Part shown: one piece after another, positions 52,220 to 61,021 of the stretch
How the letters are laid out: the number at the start of each line of letters is the position of its first letter
Numbering within the stretch: position 1 is the first letter of the stretch
NCBI RefSeq assembly: GCF_003583365.1
Contig: NZ_QXED01000001.1
Span: 62,001 to 126,000, forward strand
Source: Fibrisoma montanum
Lineage (GTDB): Bacteria > Bacteroidota > Bacteroidia > Cytophagales > Spirosomataceae
Reading direction: 5' to 3'
DNA: 64,000 nt
Translations under genes and position numbers: made by a program
The notes under the pieces: model-generated
Told to the model about the DNA's origin: nothing
The model's database searches: none
The model's input: the letters and a program-made list of their open reading frames with translations, nothing else

Positions 52220-52297
52220 TTAAAGGAGAAAAGAGGAAAGGAGAAATGGGTTCTACTCTGTTCCCTTTTCTCCCTCCTCCCCTTACTCCCTCTTTTA
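52220..52297. repeat. GA-rich imperfect inverted repeat
   Basis: A GA-rich left part (TAAAGGAGAAAAGAGG start) faces a CT-rich right part ending at the porX stop codon. Complementarity is imperfect, with several short mismatches and shifts, but the words match the GA-rich repeats at 10605 and 41014. It lies between convergent genes. Confidence 0.65.
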
Positions 52298-53854
52298 AGC
52301 CTTCGCCCGCAGGTAGGCGAACGGGATGACCATCTCTTCCAGCGATACGCCCCCGTGCTGAAACGTATTGCGGTAGTGGTTCACGTAGTAGTTATAGTTG
52401 TTGGGATAGGCAAAGAAATAATCTTCCAGCGTAAATACATAGGCTGTCGATACGTGCGGCTTCGGCAGGAAAAACCGCTCCGGCTTACGGCCTACGAACA
52501 AGTGATTCTCCTCAAAACCCAGGTTTTTCCCCTGCTTATAGCGCAGGTTCGTGTTGGTTTCCCGGTAGCCGACAATCTTGGCCGGTTTCTGCACGCGGAT
52601 CATACCGTGATCGGTAGTGATGATCAGACGGCCGTTTTTGTCGGCAATCTTACGAAGCAGTTCGAGCAGCGGTGAATGCTGGAACCACGACCGCGTGATG
52701 GACCGGTATGCCGACTCATCCGGGGCCAGCTCCTTGATCATGGCCATGTCGGTCCGGGCGTGCGACAGCATGTCGACAAAGTTGTAGACAATGACGTTAA
52801 GCTGGTTCTGCAACAGGTTGTTGAAGTTATCGACCAGCGACTTACCCTGATTGATATTCAGGATTTTGTGGTACGAGGACTTGATATTCAGTCGGCTCTG
52901 TTCCAGCTGGCGACGCAGGAATTCGTCTTCATGGTTGTTCAGCCCTTCTTCGTCATTATCGTCGTTGACCCACAGATCCGGGTGGCGTTTCTCCATTTCG
53001 CTGGGCATCATACCCGAGAAAATGGCGTTTCGGGCAAAACCAGTCGTAGTGGGCAGAATCGAGTAGTACGATGATTCCTCCTCAACCGTAAAGAATTCGG
53101 TCAGCAATGGCTCGATCACCTTCCACTGGTCGTAGCGCAGGTTGTCGATCAGAATGAAAAACAGGGGTGAATTCTGATCCAGCAGCGGAAACACCTTCTT
53201 GCGCATGAGCTGGTGCGACATGAGCGGGTGGTCGGCCTTTGTATCGTTGAGCCAGTCTTCGTAGTTGTCCATCACGAACTTACAGAAGTTAGCGTTGGCT
53301 TCGCTTTTCTGCATATTCAATACTTCCGACATGCTCCGGTCCTGTGCCCCATCGAGTTCCAGCTCCCAGTAGATCAGCTTCTTGTAAATCTCGGCCCACT
53401 CTTCAAAATCAATACGGTCATTGTATTGCATGGAAATGTTCCGGAAGTCCTGCTGATAGCCGATGTTCGTACGTTCGGTCACCAGGCGTTTGTTGTCCAG
53501 GATCTTCTTAACCGACAGCAGAATCTGGTTGGGATTGAGAGGCTTGATGAGATAATCGGCAATTTTCGAGCCGATGGCCTCTTCCATGATATGCTCCTCT
53601 TCGCTTTTGGTGATCATAACAACCGGCAGGTTCGGGCGCATCTGCTTGATCTGCGAGAGCGTTTCGAGCCCCGTCATACCGGGCATCATTTCGTCGAGAA
53701 AAACGACGTCGTATTTTTCCTGCTCAACCTTTTCGATCGCATCGGCTCCGCTGTTTACGGGCGTTACGTCGTAGCCTTTTCCTTTCAGAAACAGGATGTG
53801 TGGCTTTAGCAGGTCAATCTCGTCGTCGGCCCACAGTATCGCGTAGTTTTGCAT
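52295..53854 (-). CDS. porX: PorX-like response regulator with PglZ/alkaline-phosphatase domain
   Basis: Two-domain signalling protein of 519 residues. The N-terminal receiver domain has the phospho-acceptor D54 in VVFLDEMMPG, T82 and K104. A helical linker follows, then a PglZ-type domain of the alkaline-phosphatase superfamily with D237 (LIDNLR), the nucleophile in PTTTG (T271) and TTDHG. This architecture is that of PorX, which regulates type IX secretion and hydrolyses cyclic oligonucleotides in characterised species. The usual histidine kinase partner PorY is not adjacent; a large orphan kinase lies about 6 kb away. It is convergent to ftsE and divergent from the LysM gene. Confidence 0.93.
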   Translation of the reverse strand: MQNYAILWADDEIDLLKPHILFLKGKGYDVTPVNSGADAIEKVEQEKYDVVFLDEMMPGMTGLETLSQIKQMRPNLPVVMITKSEEEHIMEEAIGSKIADYLIKPLNPNQILLSVKKILDNKRLVTERTNIGYQQDFRNISMQYNDRIDFEEWAEIYKKLIYWELELDGAQDRSMSEVLNMQKSEANANFCKFVMDNYEDWLNDTKADHPLMSHQLMRKKVFPLLDQNSPLFFILIDNLRYDQWKVIEPLLTEFFTVEEESSYYSILPTTTGFARNAIFSGMMPSEMEKRHPDLWVNDDNDEEGLNNHEDEFLRRQLEQSRLNIKSSYHKILNINQGKSLVDNFNNLLQNQLNVIVYNFVDMLSHARTDMAMIKELAPDESAYRSITRSWFQHSPLLELLRKIADKNGRLIITTDHGMIRVQKPAKIVGYRETNTNLRYKQGKNLGFEENHLFVGRKPERFFLPKPHVSTAYVFTLEDYFFAYPNNYNYYVNHYRNTFQHGGVSLEEMVIPFAYLRAKA

Positions 53855-54144
53855 AAGTTGTCTAGTTTGAACAGATTATTGAGTCACCCAACCAATCATA
53901 CCGATCAGATAACTATCTCACTGAGATTAAACTTCAAACGCCCGGTTGTGTTCGGGTGGTTCAGAATTAACAGTTTTTAACAGCGGTGCAGACCGCTAAG
54001 CGGCAGCAAACCCGGTATGGCCCGGCGCGTAAAATAAACGAAAAGCCGATAACCGACCGTTTTCTACGAAAAGCCGCCGGATTTTACGTTATTTTTACGT
54101 CAAATGCCTGTACACTCGAAAAAGTCGATCTGTTGCTCTACTCC

Positions 54145-55284
54145 ATGAAACGTATCCCCTGCCTTATCGCCCTTGCCCTGTTGTTGAGCGTTGCTGCGCT
54201 GCGCGGTGTGGCTGAGCCGGGTCGAGTCTGGTTCAGCGTCCCGGTCAGTACACAGGATTCGATTGGTGTCGAGAAAAAAGACGGCAAACGGTTCATCATG
54301 CACCGGGTGAACGAAGGCCAGACGCTCTACGCCATCGCACGTCGGTACCGCAGTTCGGTAGATGCCATCAAAGCGGCCAATCCGAACCTGAACGGAAACG
54401 TGCGCTATGGCCAGGTAATCCGTGTCCCGCTGGCGGAGGCTTCGCTCTCCCGCAAAGAGAAGAAGGCTATCGACAAGGCCATAAAGAAGGATGAAAAAGA
54501 AAAGGAGCGGAGCGTCAAGGCTGAACCGGCTTCCAAACCGGTAAAAACAGCCCGGAAAAGCGAGGACCCCGCCAAAGCGGGTATTCACGTGGTTGAGCCC
54601 GGCCAGACACTTTATAGCCTTGCTGTTCGCTACGGTGTTTCGCAGGCCGAGATCCGGCGCTGGAATGACCTCAGCAACGACAACGTATTGATCGGGCAGG
54701 CCCTGATTGTTTCCGAAAAAGCGCACCAGTCCCGGATGCCCAGCCCCTCCAATCCGGCCGCGGCTGCCCGCACCGATACACCTGCCAAGACGACCGTAAC
54801 GCGTCCGGAGGTTTCCCGCCCGGAGCCCAGGACCGAACCGGAACGCACCGAAACGCCCGTAGCCCGGACCGAACGGCCAGCGCCCAAACGGCCCGAAGAA
54901 ACCCCGGGCCCGACGACCGAGGAAGTTCGGAACGTACCGCTGCCCCGGCCGGCCGATGCTGAAATTCTGCTGCCCCGGCCCGGTAATGATGCACCCATGC
55001 CCACCCGCGGCCGACGGATCTCTGAAAACGGCGTGGCCGAACTCATCGACGGCGCCAGCGATTCGAACAAGTATCTGGCTCTGCACCGGACAGCCCCCGC
55101 CGGAACGCTCGTGCAGGTCAGAAATGAGTTCAACAACCAGAGCATCTGGGTAAAAGTGATTGGTAAACTGCCGGATACGGGTATCAATGATAAAATCCTG
55201 ATTAAGCTTTCGGCCCGGGCTTTTGAGAAACTTTCGCCCCAGGACCGGCGTTTTCGAGCGGAGGTTAGTTACCTGGTTCCCTAA
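54145..55284 (+). CDS. LysM-repeat protein with C-terminal RlpA-like domain
   Basis: Exported envelope protein of 379 residues with a signal peptide, two LysM domains (about 52-96 and 147-190; RVNEGQTLYAIARRY and VEPGQTLYSLAVRY) that bind peptidoglycan, a low-complexity Pro/Thr/Arg/Glu linker (about 195-300) and a C-terminal RlpA-like double-psi beta-barrel (about 300-379, with the family's ALHRTAPAGTLVQVRN). The frame is open 53 codons further upstream but the ATG at 54145 begins a signal peptide. It probably acts in peptidoglycan remodelling. It is followed after 4 bp by a small membrane protein gene. Confidence 0.88.
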   Translation: MKRIPCLIALALLLSVAALRGVAEPGRVWFSVPVSTQDSIGVEKKDGKRFIMHRVNEGQTLYAIARRYRSSVDAIKAANPNLNGNVRYGQVIRVPLAEASLSRKEKKAIDKAIKKDEKEKERSVKAEPASKPVKTARKSEDPAKAGIHVVEPGQTLYSLAVRYGVSQAEIRRWNDLSNDNVLIGQALIVSEKAHQSRMPSPSNPAAAARTDTPAKTTVTRPEVSRPEPRTEPERTETPVARTERPAPKRPEETPGPTTEEVRNVPLPRPADAEILLPRPGNDAPMPTRGRRISENGVAELIDGASDSNKYLALHRTAPAGTLVQVRNEFNNQSIWVKVIGKLPDTGINDKILIKLSARAFEKLSPQDRRFRAEVSYLVP

Positions 55285-55288
55285 CGTT

Positions 55289-55507
55289 ATGAGTCAAGAA
55301 ACCAAAGCAGAGCGAATTGCCCGGCGGCACCGCGAACGCGAAGAAAAAATGAAAGCGACGCCGGGCTACAAAGTATTCAACGTTATGTTCACGCTGGCGT
55401 ATCCCTTCATCGCCGTGTTTACCTTCCTGTTTTCAGGCATACTGGCCTTTTTTTCGGGTATCTCCCGTGCCATGGCGTGGCTGGTAAGCGGAGGCCGGGC
55501 GAAATAA
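55289..55507 (+). CDS. Small membrane protein, 72 residues
   Basis: A highly charged N-terminal stretch (KAERIARRHREREEKMKA) is followed by one or two closely spaced hydrophobic segments (from about residue 29, VMFTLAYPFIAVFTFLFSGILAFF...). Starts at an ATG 4 bp after the LysM gene stop, so co-transcribed with it and, on the other side, followed by the DUF2400 gene within 8 bases. No known domain. Function unknown. Confidence 0.72.
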   Translation: MSQETKAERIARRHREREEKMKATPGYKVFNVMFTLAYPFIAVFTFLFSGILAFFSGISRAMAWLVSGGRAK

Positions 55508-55514
55508 ATTGGTT

Positions 55515-56321
55515 GTGAGCCGTACATCTATCTCTCCCGCCGTTGTCGAGTTATTGAACCAGAAAGCCGATCAGTACAACCGGCCTTCGTTTATTGACCG
55601 CGACCCGATCAGCATTCCTCACCAGTTCAGTCGACGGCAGGATATTGAAATCATGGGGTTCTGGGCGGCCGTGCTGGCGTGGGGACAGCGACCGGTCATT
55701 CTCAAAAAGTCCAGTGAACTGATTACCCTGATGGACGGCGCTCCGTACGACTTCGTTCGGAACCACCAGGAAACTGATCTGAAGCGGTTTCTGGCGTTCA
55801 GACACCGGACGTTCAACGCGACTGACGCGCTCTACTTTCTCCATTTTTTTCGCAACTACTACCAGCAGTACGACTCGCTCGAAGATGCGTTCCTGGCTAC
55901 CGGCACCCCGGGGCCCGATCAGTACGCTCCCGTTTACAAACCAGTGGAGGAAGGCCTGATCGCTTTTCATAACCGCTTTTGCTGCGATCCCTACTTTCCT
56001 GAGCGGACTCGCAAACACATTGCGACGCCCGCACGCCATTCGTCGTGCAAACGACTGCTGATGTTTCTGCGCTGGATGGTGCGGCAGGACGACCAGGGGG
56101 TGGATTTCGGCTTGTGGACGCGCATCCAGCCCGACCAGTTGCTCATTCCCATTGATGTCCATGTCAACCGCGTTGCCCGCAGCCTGGGGTTACTGACTCG
56201 CCCGCAAACCGACTGGAAAGCCGTTGTTGCCCTCACCGAAACGTTACGTACGATTGACCCTGACGATCCGGTTCGCTACGATTTCGCCTTGTTTGGCCTT
56301 GGCGTCGAAGGCGAAATGTGA
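55515..56321 (+). CDS. TIGR02757/DUF2400 family protein
   Basis: Protein of about 268 residues of the DUF2400 family, function unknown. The FIDRDPISIPHQFSRRQDIEIMGFWAAVLAWGQR segment, the FLHFFRNYY segment, the RTRKHIATPARHSSCKRLLMFLRWMVR segment and the IPIDVHVNRVARSLGL segment are the family marks. The HhH-like IDVHVNRVA element suggests distant kinship to DNA glycosylase-type folds (inference). No ATG is available: GTG at 55515 was chosen, TTG at 55509 is an alternative. Third gene of the LysM operon. Confidence 0.82.
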   Translation: MSRTSISPAVVELLNQKADQYNRPSFIDRDPISIPHQFSRRQDIEIMGFWAAVLAWGQRPVILKKSSELITLMDGAPYDFVRNHQETDLKRFLAFRHRTFNATDALYFLHFFRNYYQQYDSLEDAFLATGTPGPDQYAPVYKPVEEGLIAFHNRFCCDPYFPERTRKHIATPARHSSCKRLLMFLRWMVRQDDQGVDFGLWTRIQPDQLLIPIDVHVNRVARSLGLLTRPQTDWKAVVALTETLRTIDPDDPVRYDFALFGLGVEGEM

Positions 56322-56429
56322 TTGATAGCCCGGCGTTGAGGCTGTTCCCTAAAGTGGCCAAACAAATCAGCGACTTCCATACTTATACTCGCTGAACCAT
56401 CGTCCTACAACCGATTCGACGAACTGATC

Positions 56430-57410
56430 ATGCCATTTACGATCACCACGCAGCCCTTTGGCCCCATGGCCGAGGATACGACCCCGATTACGGAGTATTA
56501 TATCCGGAATACCGAGACAAACGAAGGCTTTTCCGTCCTGCCGGAAATGGGCGGCATGCTCCATCGACTTTTTCTTAGGAAAGGTCAGGAATTGTATTCG
56601 GTGCTGAAATCGCCCGACTCGCCCCAGGCGCTGCTGGCCGATGAAAGCTACTCCAGTGCGCTCCTGTTTCCGTTTCCGAGCCGTGTGCGTCATGGAATCT
56701 ACACGTTCGATGGCGAAGCGTACGCCCTTCGCATGAATGAGTTCAGGCACGAAAACGCCCTGCACGGCTTTGTTTATAATCAGCCGTTTCAGGTTGTCAA
56801 TCAGGAGGAAGGCCCAACGCACGCCAGTCTGACTGTTCGCTACGATTACGCGGGCGATCAGCCGGGCTACCCCTTTCCTTTTTCGCTGGCGGTTCTCTAC
56901 GGCCTCGACCGACCGGAAGGCTCGGCTTCGTCGGTTCTTCATGTTACCTTCAGTGCCGTTAATACGGGCTCAACCCGCTGCCCGGTTGCGTTTGGCTGGC
57001 ACCCGTACTTTACACTCAGCGAAGAGCCGATTGATCACCTGCGCATGACCTTGCCCAGCAGCACAGCGATTACGTTAAATGACAACCTGCTGCCGGTCGG
57101 ACAGGAACCGTTTACGAACGCAGATGACATTTCGCTGCATGAACGGACGTTTGATACGCCCTTCTTGGTCGACTTCGGTGATCGGGACTATGCAGAAACA
57201 AGGATATGGTCGCCACGATTTGATACTACGCTGCGAATCGCTCAGGACAAATCGTTTCCGTACCTCGTTGTGTTCACCCCGCCCCGTCGCGACAGCATTG
57301 CTATCGAACCCCTGACGGCCAACGTTAATTCGTTTAATACAGGCGAAGGGCTCCGAATACTCGGTCCCGGCGAATCGGCATCGGGAAAAATCTGGGTGGC
57401 GTTGAGCTAA
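56430..57410 (+). CDS. Aldose 1-epimerase family protein
   Basis: Mutarotase-type enzyme of 326 residues that interconverts alpha and beta anomers, feeding galactose into the Leloir pathway. The catalytic histidines can be placed in ALHGF and GWHPYF, and the glutamate is in the EPLTANVNSFN segment near the C-terminus. Beta-rich throughout, without signal peptide. It is closed by a strong hairpin. GalK lies about 6 kb upstream. Confidence 0.92.
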   Translation: MPFTITTQPFGPMAEDTTPITEYYIRNTETNEGFSVLPEMGGMLHRLFLRKGQELYSVLKSPDSPQALLADESYSSALLFPFPSRVRHGIYTFDGEAYALRMNEFRHENALHGFVYNQPFQVVNQEEGPTHASLTVRYDYAGDQPGYPFPFSLAVLYGLDRPEGSASSVLHVTFSAVNTGSTRCPVAFGWHPYFTLSEEPIDHLRMTLPSSTAITLNDNLLPVGQEPFTNADDISLHERTFDTPFLVDFGDRDYAETRIWSPRFDTTLRIAQDKSFPYLVVFTPPRRDSIAIEPLTANVNSFNTGEGLRILGPGESASGKIWVALS

Positions 57411-57429
57411 GATGGGTAGCTTACAGCAA

Positions 57430-57463
57430 AAGACCGCCTGTGCTGACAAACACAGGCGGTCTT
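57430..57463. terminator. Bidirectional terminator
   Basis: Perfect 13-bp stem (57430-57442 with 57451-57463) with an 8-base loop between the convergent aldose epimerase and aldehyde dehydrogenase genes. Confidence 0.9.
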
Positions 57464-57488
57464 GTTTCTACCGGTTCGACGCTACTTC

Positions 57489-59027
57489 TTACAACTCAAA
57501 GGTGATGCCCTGCGCCAGAGGCAGAGTCGTTCCATAATTGAGCGTGTTGGTCTGCCGGCGCATATACGCTTTCCACGCGTCGGAGCCCGACTCACGGCCA
57601 CCACCGGTTTCCTTCTCGCCCCCAAAAGCGCCCCCTATCTCGGCTCCCGACGTACCGATGTTGACATTGGCAATGCCGCAGTCGGACCCCACCACCGACA
57701 GGAACCGTTCGGCTTCGCGCAGGTTCAGCGTGAAAATGGCTGACGATAAGCCCTGGGGTACGCCGTTCTGCAGCTCAATGGCCTCGTCCAGCGTTGCGTA
57801 CCGAATCAGGTACAGAATGGGGGCAAACGTTTCGCGCTGCACCACCGGCCAATGGTTTTCGGCTTCGGCAACGCATGGCCGGACGTAGCAACCCGACTCG
57901 AAGCCGGGGCCATCCAGTACCCCCGGTTCTACAACGAACCGCCCACCGGCCGCCCGAATCTCCTGCACGGCCGCCTGGTAACCCTGCACAGCCTGCCGGT
58001 CAATCAGCGGCCCAACGTGGTAAGACTCATCCAGGGGGCTGCCGATCCGGACCTGAGCGTAAGCGTTGGCAAGTCGTTTCTTTACGTCGTCATACACGGT
58101 ATCCTGCACAATCAGTCGGCGTGTGGTCGTACACCGCTGCCCTGCCGTACCAACGGCTCCGAATAAAATGGCCGGAACCGCCAGATCCAGATCCGCGTGT
58201 TCCGTTACGATGATGGCGTTGTTGCCACCCAGTTCGAGCAGGCTCCGGCCCAATCGCCCGGCAACGGCCTCCGCCACAGCCTTACCCATCCGCGTTGATC
58301 CCGTAGCCGACACCAGCGCAATCCGGGGGTCGCGGGCCAGCCATTCGCCGGCGTCACGACCGCCCGTGATCAGGCAGGAAACCCCTTCCGGTACGTCGTT
58401 GTTACGCAGCACTTCCGTGATGATCTGCTGGCAGGCCAGGGCCGTCAGCGGGGTTTTCTCCGACGGTTTCCAGATGCAGACATCACCGCAAACCCAGGCA
58501 ATCATGGCGTTCCACGACCAGACCGCCACCGGGAAATTAAACGCGGAGATGATACCCACCAGCCCCAGCGGGTGCCATTGCTCCATCATGCGGTGCGCAG
58601 GCCGTTCGGAGTGCATCGCCAGTCCGTACAACTGCCGGGAGAGACCGACGGCAAAATCGCAGATGTCGATAATTTCCTGAACTTCGCCCAGCCCCTCCTG
58701 AAGCGATTTACCCATTTCGTAGCTGACCAGCGTACCGAGTTCGCGTTTGTATTGCCGAAACTGGTCGCCCATCTGCCGCACTATGTCCCCCCGGCGGGGT
58801 GCGGGCACGAGCCGCCACGTCCGAAAAGCCGCCTGAGCCGTTTCGACGACCTGGTCATAGTCACTACGGGTCGACTGATACACCCGGGCAATGAGCTGAC
58901 CGTCAGCGGGCGAGAATGAATCAATGATTTTTTCAGAACGATCCGCTGTTGCGGAATGCCAGAATTGCTGGCCTGTGCTGGTGCCGGGCTTGACAGACTG
59001 CGTCGGCAGAGGAAGAATAGACTGCAT
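57489..59027 (-). CDS. Aldehyde dehydrogenase, ALDH7-like (alpha-aminoadipic semialdehyde type)
   Basis: NAD(P)-dependent aldehyde dehydrogenase of 512 residues. The catalytic cysteine is C299 (GTAGQRCT), the general base E265 (LELGG), and the oxyanion asparagine N164 (FNFP). The segments SEMGK-type SYEMGKSLQEGLGEVQE and the C-terminal GAFGGEKETGGGRESGSD fit the ALDH7 group that oxidises alpha-aminoadipic semialdehyde in lysine degradation. GTG at 59036 is an alternative to the ATG at 59027. No lysine-degradation partners are adjacent. It is divergent from the fasciclin gene. Confidence 0.92.
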   Translation of the reverse strand: MQSILPLPTQSVKPGTSTGQQFWHSATADRSEKIIDSFSPADGQLIARVYQSTRSDYDQVVETAQAAFRTWRLVPAPRRGDIVRQMGDQFRQYKRELGTLVSYEMGKSLQEGLGEVQEIIDICDFAVGLSRQLYGLAMHSERPAHRMMEQWHPLGLVGIISAFNFPVAVWSWNAMIAWVCGDVCIWKPSEKTPLTALACQQIITEVLRNNDVPEGVSCLITGGRDAGEWLARDPRIALVSATGSTRMGKAVAEAVAGRLGRSLLELGGNNAIIVTEHADLDLAVPAILFGAVGTAGQRCTTTRRLIVQDTVYDDVKKRLANAYAQVRIGSPLDESYHVGPLIDRQAVQGYQAAVQEIRAAGGRFVVEPGVLDGPGFESGCYVRPCVAEAENHWPVVQRETFAPILYLIRYATLDEAIELQNGVPQGLSSAIFTLNLREAERFLSVVGSDCGIANVNIGTSGAEIGGAFGGEKETGGGRESGSDAWKAYMRRQTNTLNYGTTLPLAQGITFEL

Positions 59028-59167
59028 ACGATTCACTAACGATTGGATGAAATGTGGACAAATCTACCGGCCTGTGGACAAATAAGCCCTACCCGAGCCT
59101 AAACTTTTTGGTGTTTTTCCGGTTAAGACAGGGTGTTATCTAAAGATAAACGCTCAACGTCAACGCT

Positions 59168-60307
59168 ATGAAAATCAATCAAACCATTAGCCTGTTAGCA
59201 CTCGGAACGGTGCTATCGACTGTAAACGCGACCGCCCAGACGAACACGGGCTCCGGCACGATAAATAATTCATCGTCAACGTATCCACAGGGGGCGGTTG
59301 TAACCGACTCGCTCCCCAAAGGACGTACCAACGACCGCAATACGGATCGCCGGCGCAACCGCCGGAATCAAAATTCACGTGATAATACGTACGGTAATGC
59401 ACCCGGCACCCAGGACGACCGCTATCGCCAGAGTTCGAGCGCCAGCGGAACCAGTGTCAACAGCAGCAACACGCAGAATTATAACACCAATAACGCCACG
59501 ACTCCGCCGACGGGCGTAGGCAGTACGCCTTCGACCGCCAACAATCCCGCGGTAGTTCCGGGCCAGCAGATCAGCAACGGTCAGAACAACAGCACCAGCC
59601 GCGGATCGGTAGGAAACAGCTCACAAAGTGTTCCATCGGGCAGTACAGCCACCAGCGGTTCATCGTCGGGGAGCACAACCCCGCCCGACGAATCGATGTC
59701 TGGCACGGGGGTCAGTACCTCCGGCACGACCACGAACCGGCAACTGACCACTACGCCCGGGGCAACCGGTACCGGCATGGCCGTAGCCGGTGGCTCGAAT
59801 GGCAGTAATCCAACGTCGGCGCCTGGCCGTAGCAACAACGAGAGCGTTGGCGACTACGTATCGTCGGCCCCCGATTATTCGACCTTGCAGAACGCACTGC
59901 AATCGACCGATATGGACAAGGCCCTGATGGGATCTGGTACGTTCACGGTGTTTGCGCCATCGAACAGCGCGTTCAAAAAACTACCGGCCAAGATGCAGAA
60001 CACGCTTCTGGAAGGCCAGAATATGGCATCGTTGAAAACGCTGCTGAGTTACCACGTCGTTGAAGGCACAATGGATGCCAAAGAACTGGCCCGCCAGATC
60101 AACGCCGGCAACGGAAAAGCGCAGTTAAAAACAATGTCAGGTGGCATGCTTACGGCCCGGATTGGTTCCAACGGCCGCGTCATGCTCACCGACGAACAGG
60201 GCAGCGTAGCCTACGTTGAATCCGCTGACCGATACCAGTCAAATGGAGTTGTACATGGAATTGACAAAGTATTGTTGCCTAAAGGCGTTGCTGCCTCATT
60301 CAAGTAA
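59168..60307 (+). CDS. Secreted fasciclin-domain protein with low-complexity linker
   Basis: Exported protein of 379 residues. A signal peptide (ending near TAQ, residue 24) is followed by about 200 residues of Ser/Thr/Asn/Gly/Pro-rich sequence containing a basic patch (DRRRNRRNQNSR, about residues 60-71), and then one fasciclin (FAS1) domain (about 225-375): VGDYVSSAPDYSTLQNALQ, FTVFAPSNSAFKKLP, LLSYHVVEG and NGVVHGIDKVLLP. FAS1 domains mediate adhesion. The linker may span the envelope. It lies immediately upstream of the ECF sigma and anti-sigma genes on the same strand but has its own terminator. Confidence 0.93.
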   Translation: MKINQTISLLALGTVLSTVNATAQTNTGSGTINNSSSTYPQGAVVTDSLPKGRTNDRNTDRRRNRRNQNSRDNTYGNAPGTQDDRYRQSSSASGTSVNSSNTQNYNTNNATTPPTGVGSTPSTANNPAVVPGQQISNGQNNSTSRGSVGNSSQSVPSGSTATSGSSSGSTTPPDESMSGTGVSTSGTTTNRQLTTTPGATGTGMAVAGGSNGSNPTSAPGRSNNESVGDYVSSAPDYSTLQNALQSTDMDKALMGSGTFTVFAPSNSAFKKLPAKMQNTLLEGQNMASLKTLLSYHVVEGTMDAKELARQINAGNGKAQLKTMSGGMLTARIGSNGRVMLTDEQGSVAYVESADRYQSNGVVHGIDKVLLPKGVAASFK

Positions 60308-60327
60308 AAGACTGAACTGCCGCCGAT

Positions 60328-60388
60328 AAAAGAAGCAGGGCGATCAGGCTGATTCAAAAAAACAGTCTGGTTGCCCTGCTTCTTTTGT
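60328..60388 (+). terminator. Terminator of the fasciclin gene
   Basis: AGAAGCAGGGC (60331-60341) pairs with GCCCTGCTTCT (60373-60383), the interior pairs further with mismatches, and a T-rich tail follows. Confidence 0.82.
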
Positions 60389-60438
60389 CTTTATGAGCGG
60401 CCGGAAACCTTCTGCCGTTCGTAGTATTGTTTTTTTGA

Positions 60439-60446
60439 TATATTTG
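60439..60446 (+). promoter_or_regulatory. Candidate -7 box of the sigma factor gene
   Basis: TATATTTG matches TAnnTTTG exactly, 20 bp before the GTG start; TTCG about 17 bp upstream is a poor -33 candidate. It may equally be read by the sigma factor itself. Confidence 0.4.
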
Positions 60447-60466
60447 AGCCACTTAACTCCTACCGT

Positions 60467-61021
60467 GTGAAACGACAGTCATCAATGGTTTCTGAAAGCG
60501 TTCTGATCGAGAAGCTTACGCAACGCGATCAACGAGCTTTCCATTGGCTGTACGATCAATACTCGCCGGCTCTCTACGGCGTGGTTCTTCGCATCGTGCG
60601 CGACGAAGAACAGGCCCAGGATCTCCTCCAGGACATCTTCATTAAAATCTGGAAAAATTTAGACGCATACGATGCGCAAAAAGGCCGTTTATTTACCTGG
60701 ATGTTGAATGTAGCCAGAAACACGGCTATTGATGCACTCCGCTCCCGAAAAACGCAACCAACCAGCGCAATCCGAACCGACGAGGAGAACGTACATATTG
60801 TTGACCGTCAGTACAACACTGAACAGCCTAATCCCGAGCACATTGGTGTGAAAGAAGTGGTGAGTCAACTGCGTCCCGAACGTCGAGAACTGATTGACTT
60901 GGTTTATTTTAATGGTTATACGCACGAAGAAGCAGCGGAGGCTTTGAATATGCCGCTCGGAACGGTAAAAACCCGGATTCGGGCCGCATTGCAGGAGCTC
61001 AAGCAACTATTTAAATCATGA
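60467..61021 (+). CDS. ECF-type RNA polymerase sigma factor (SigK-like)
   Basis: Alternative sigma factor of 184 residues with region 2 (AFHWLYDQYSPALYGVVLRIVRDEEQAQDLLQDIFIKIWKN and the TWMLNVARNTAIDALR segment) and region 4 (LIDLVYFNGYTHEEAAEALNMPLGTVKTRIRAALQEL). This is the pattern of the SigK/ECF19-like group that is partnered by RskA-type anti-sigma factors. GTG at 60467 was chosen; ATG at 60485 is an alternative. Its stop overlaps the start of the anti-sigma gene (ATGA), as expected for a sigma/anti-sigma pair. Confidence 0.92.
   Translation: MKRQSSMVSESVLIEKLTQRDQRAFHWLYDQYSPALYGVVLRIVRDEEQAQDLLQDIFIKIWKNLDAYDAQKGRLFTWMLNVARNTAIDALRSRKTQPTSAIRTDEENVHIVDRQYNTEQPNPEHIGVKEVVSQLRPERRELIDLVYFNGYTHEEAAEALNMPLGTVKTRIRAALQELKQLFKS

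Noticed and set aside
54100-55086. Open frame of about 328 codons on the minus strand
   Set aside because: Antisense to the LysM/RlpA-like gene; Gly/Arg/Phe-rich composition and no domain.
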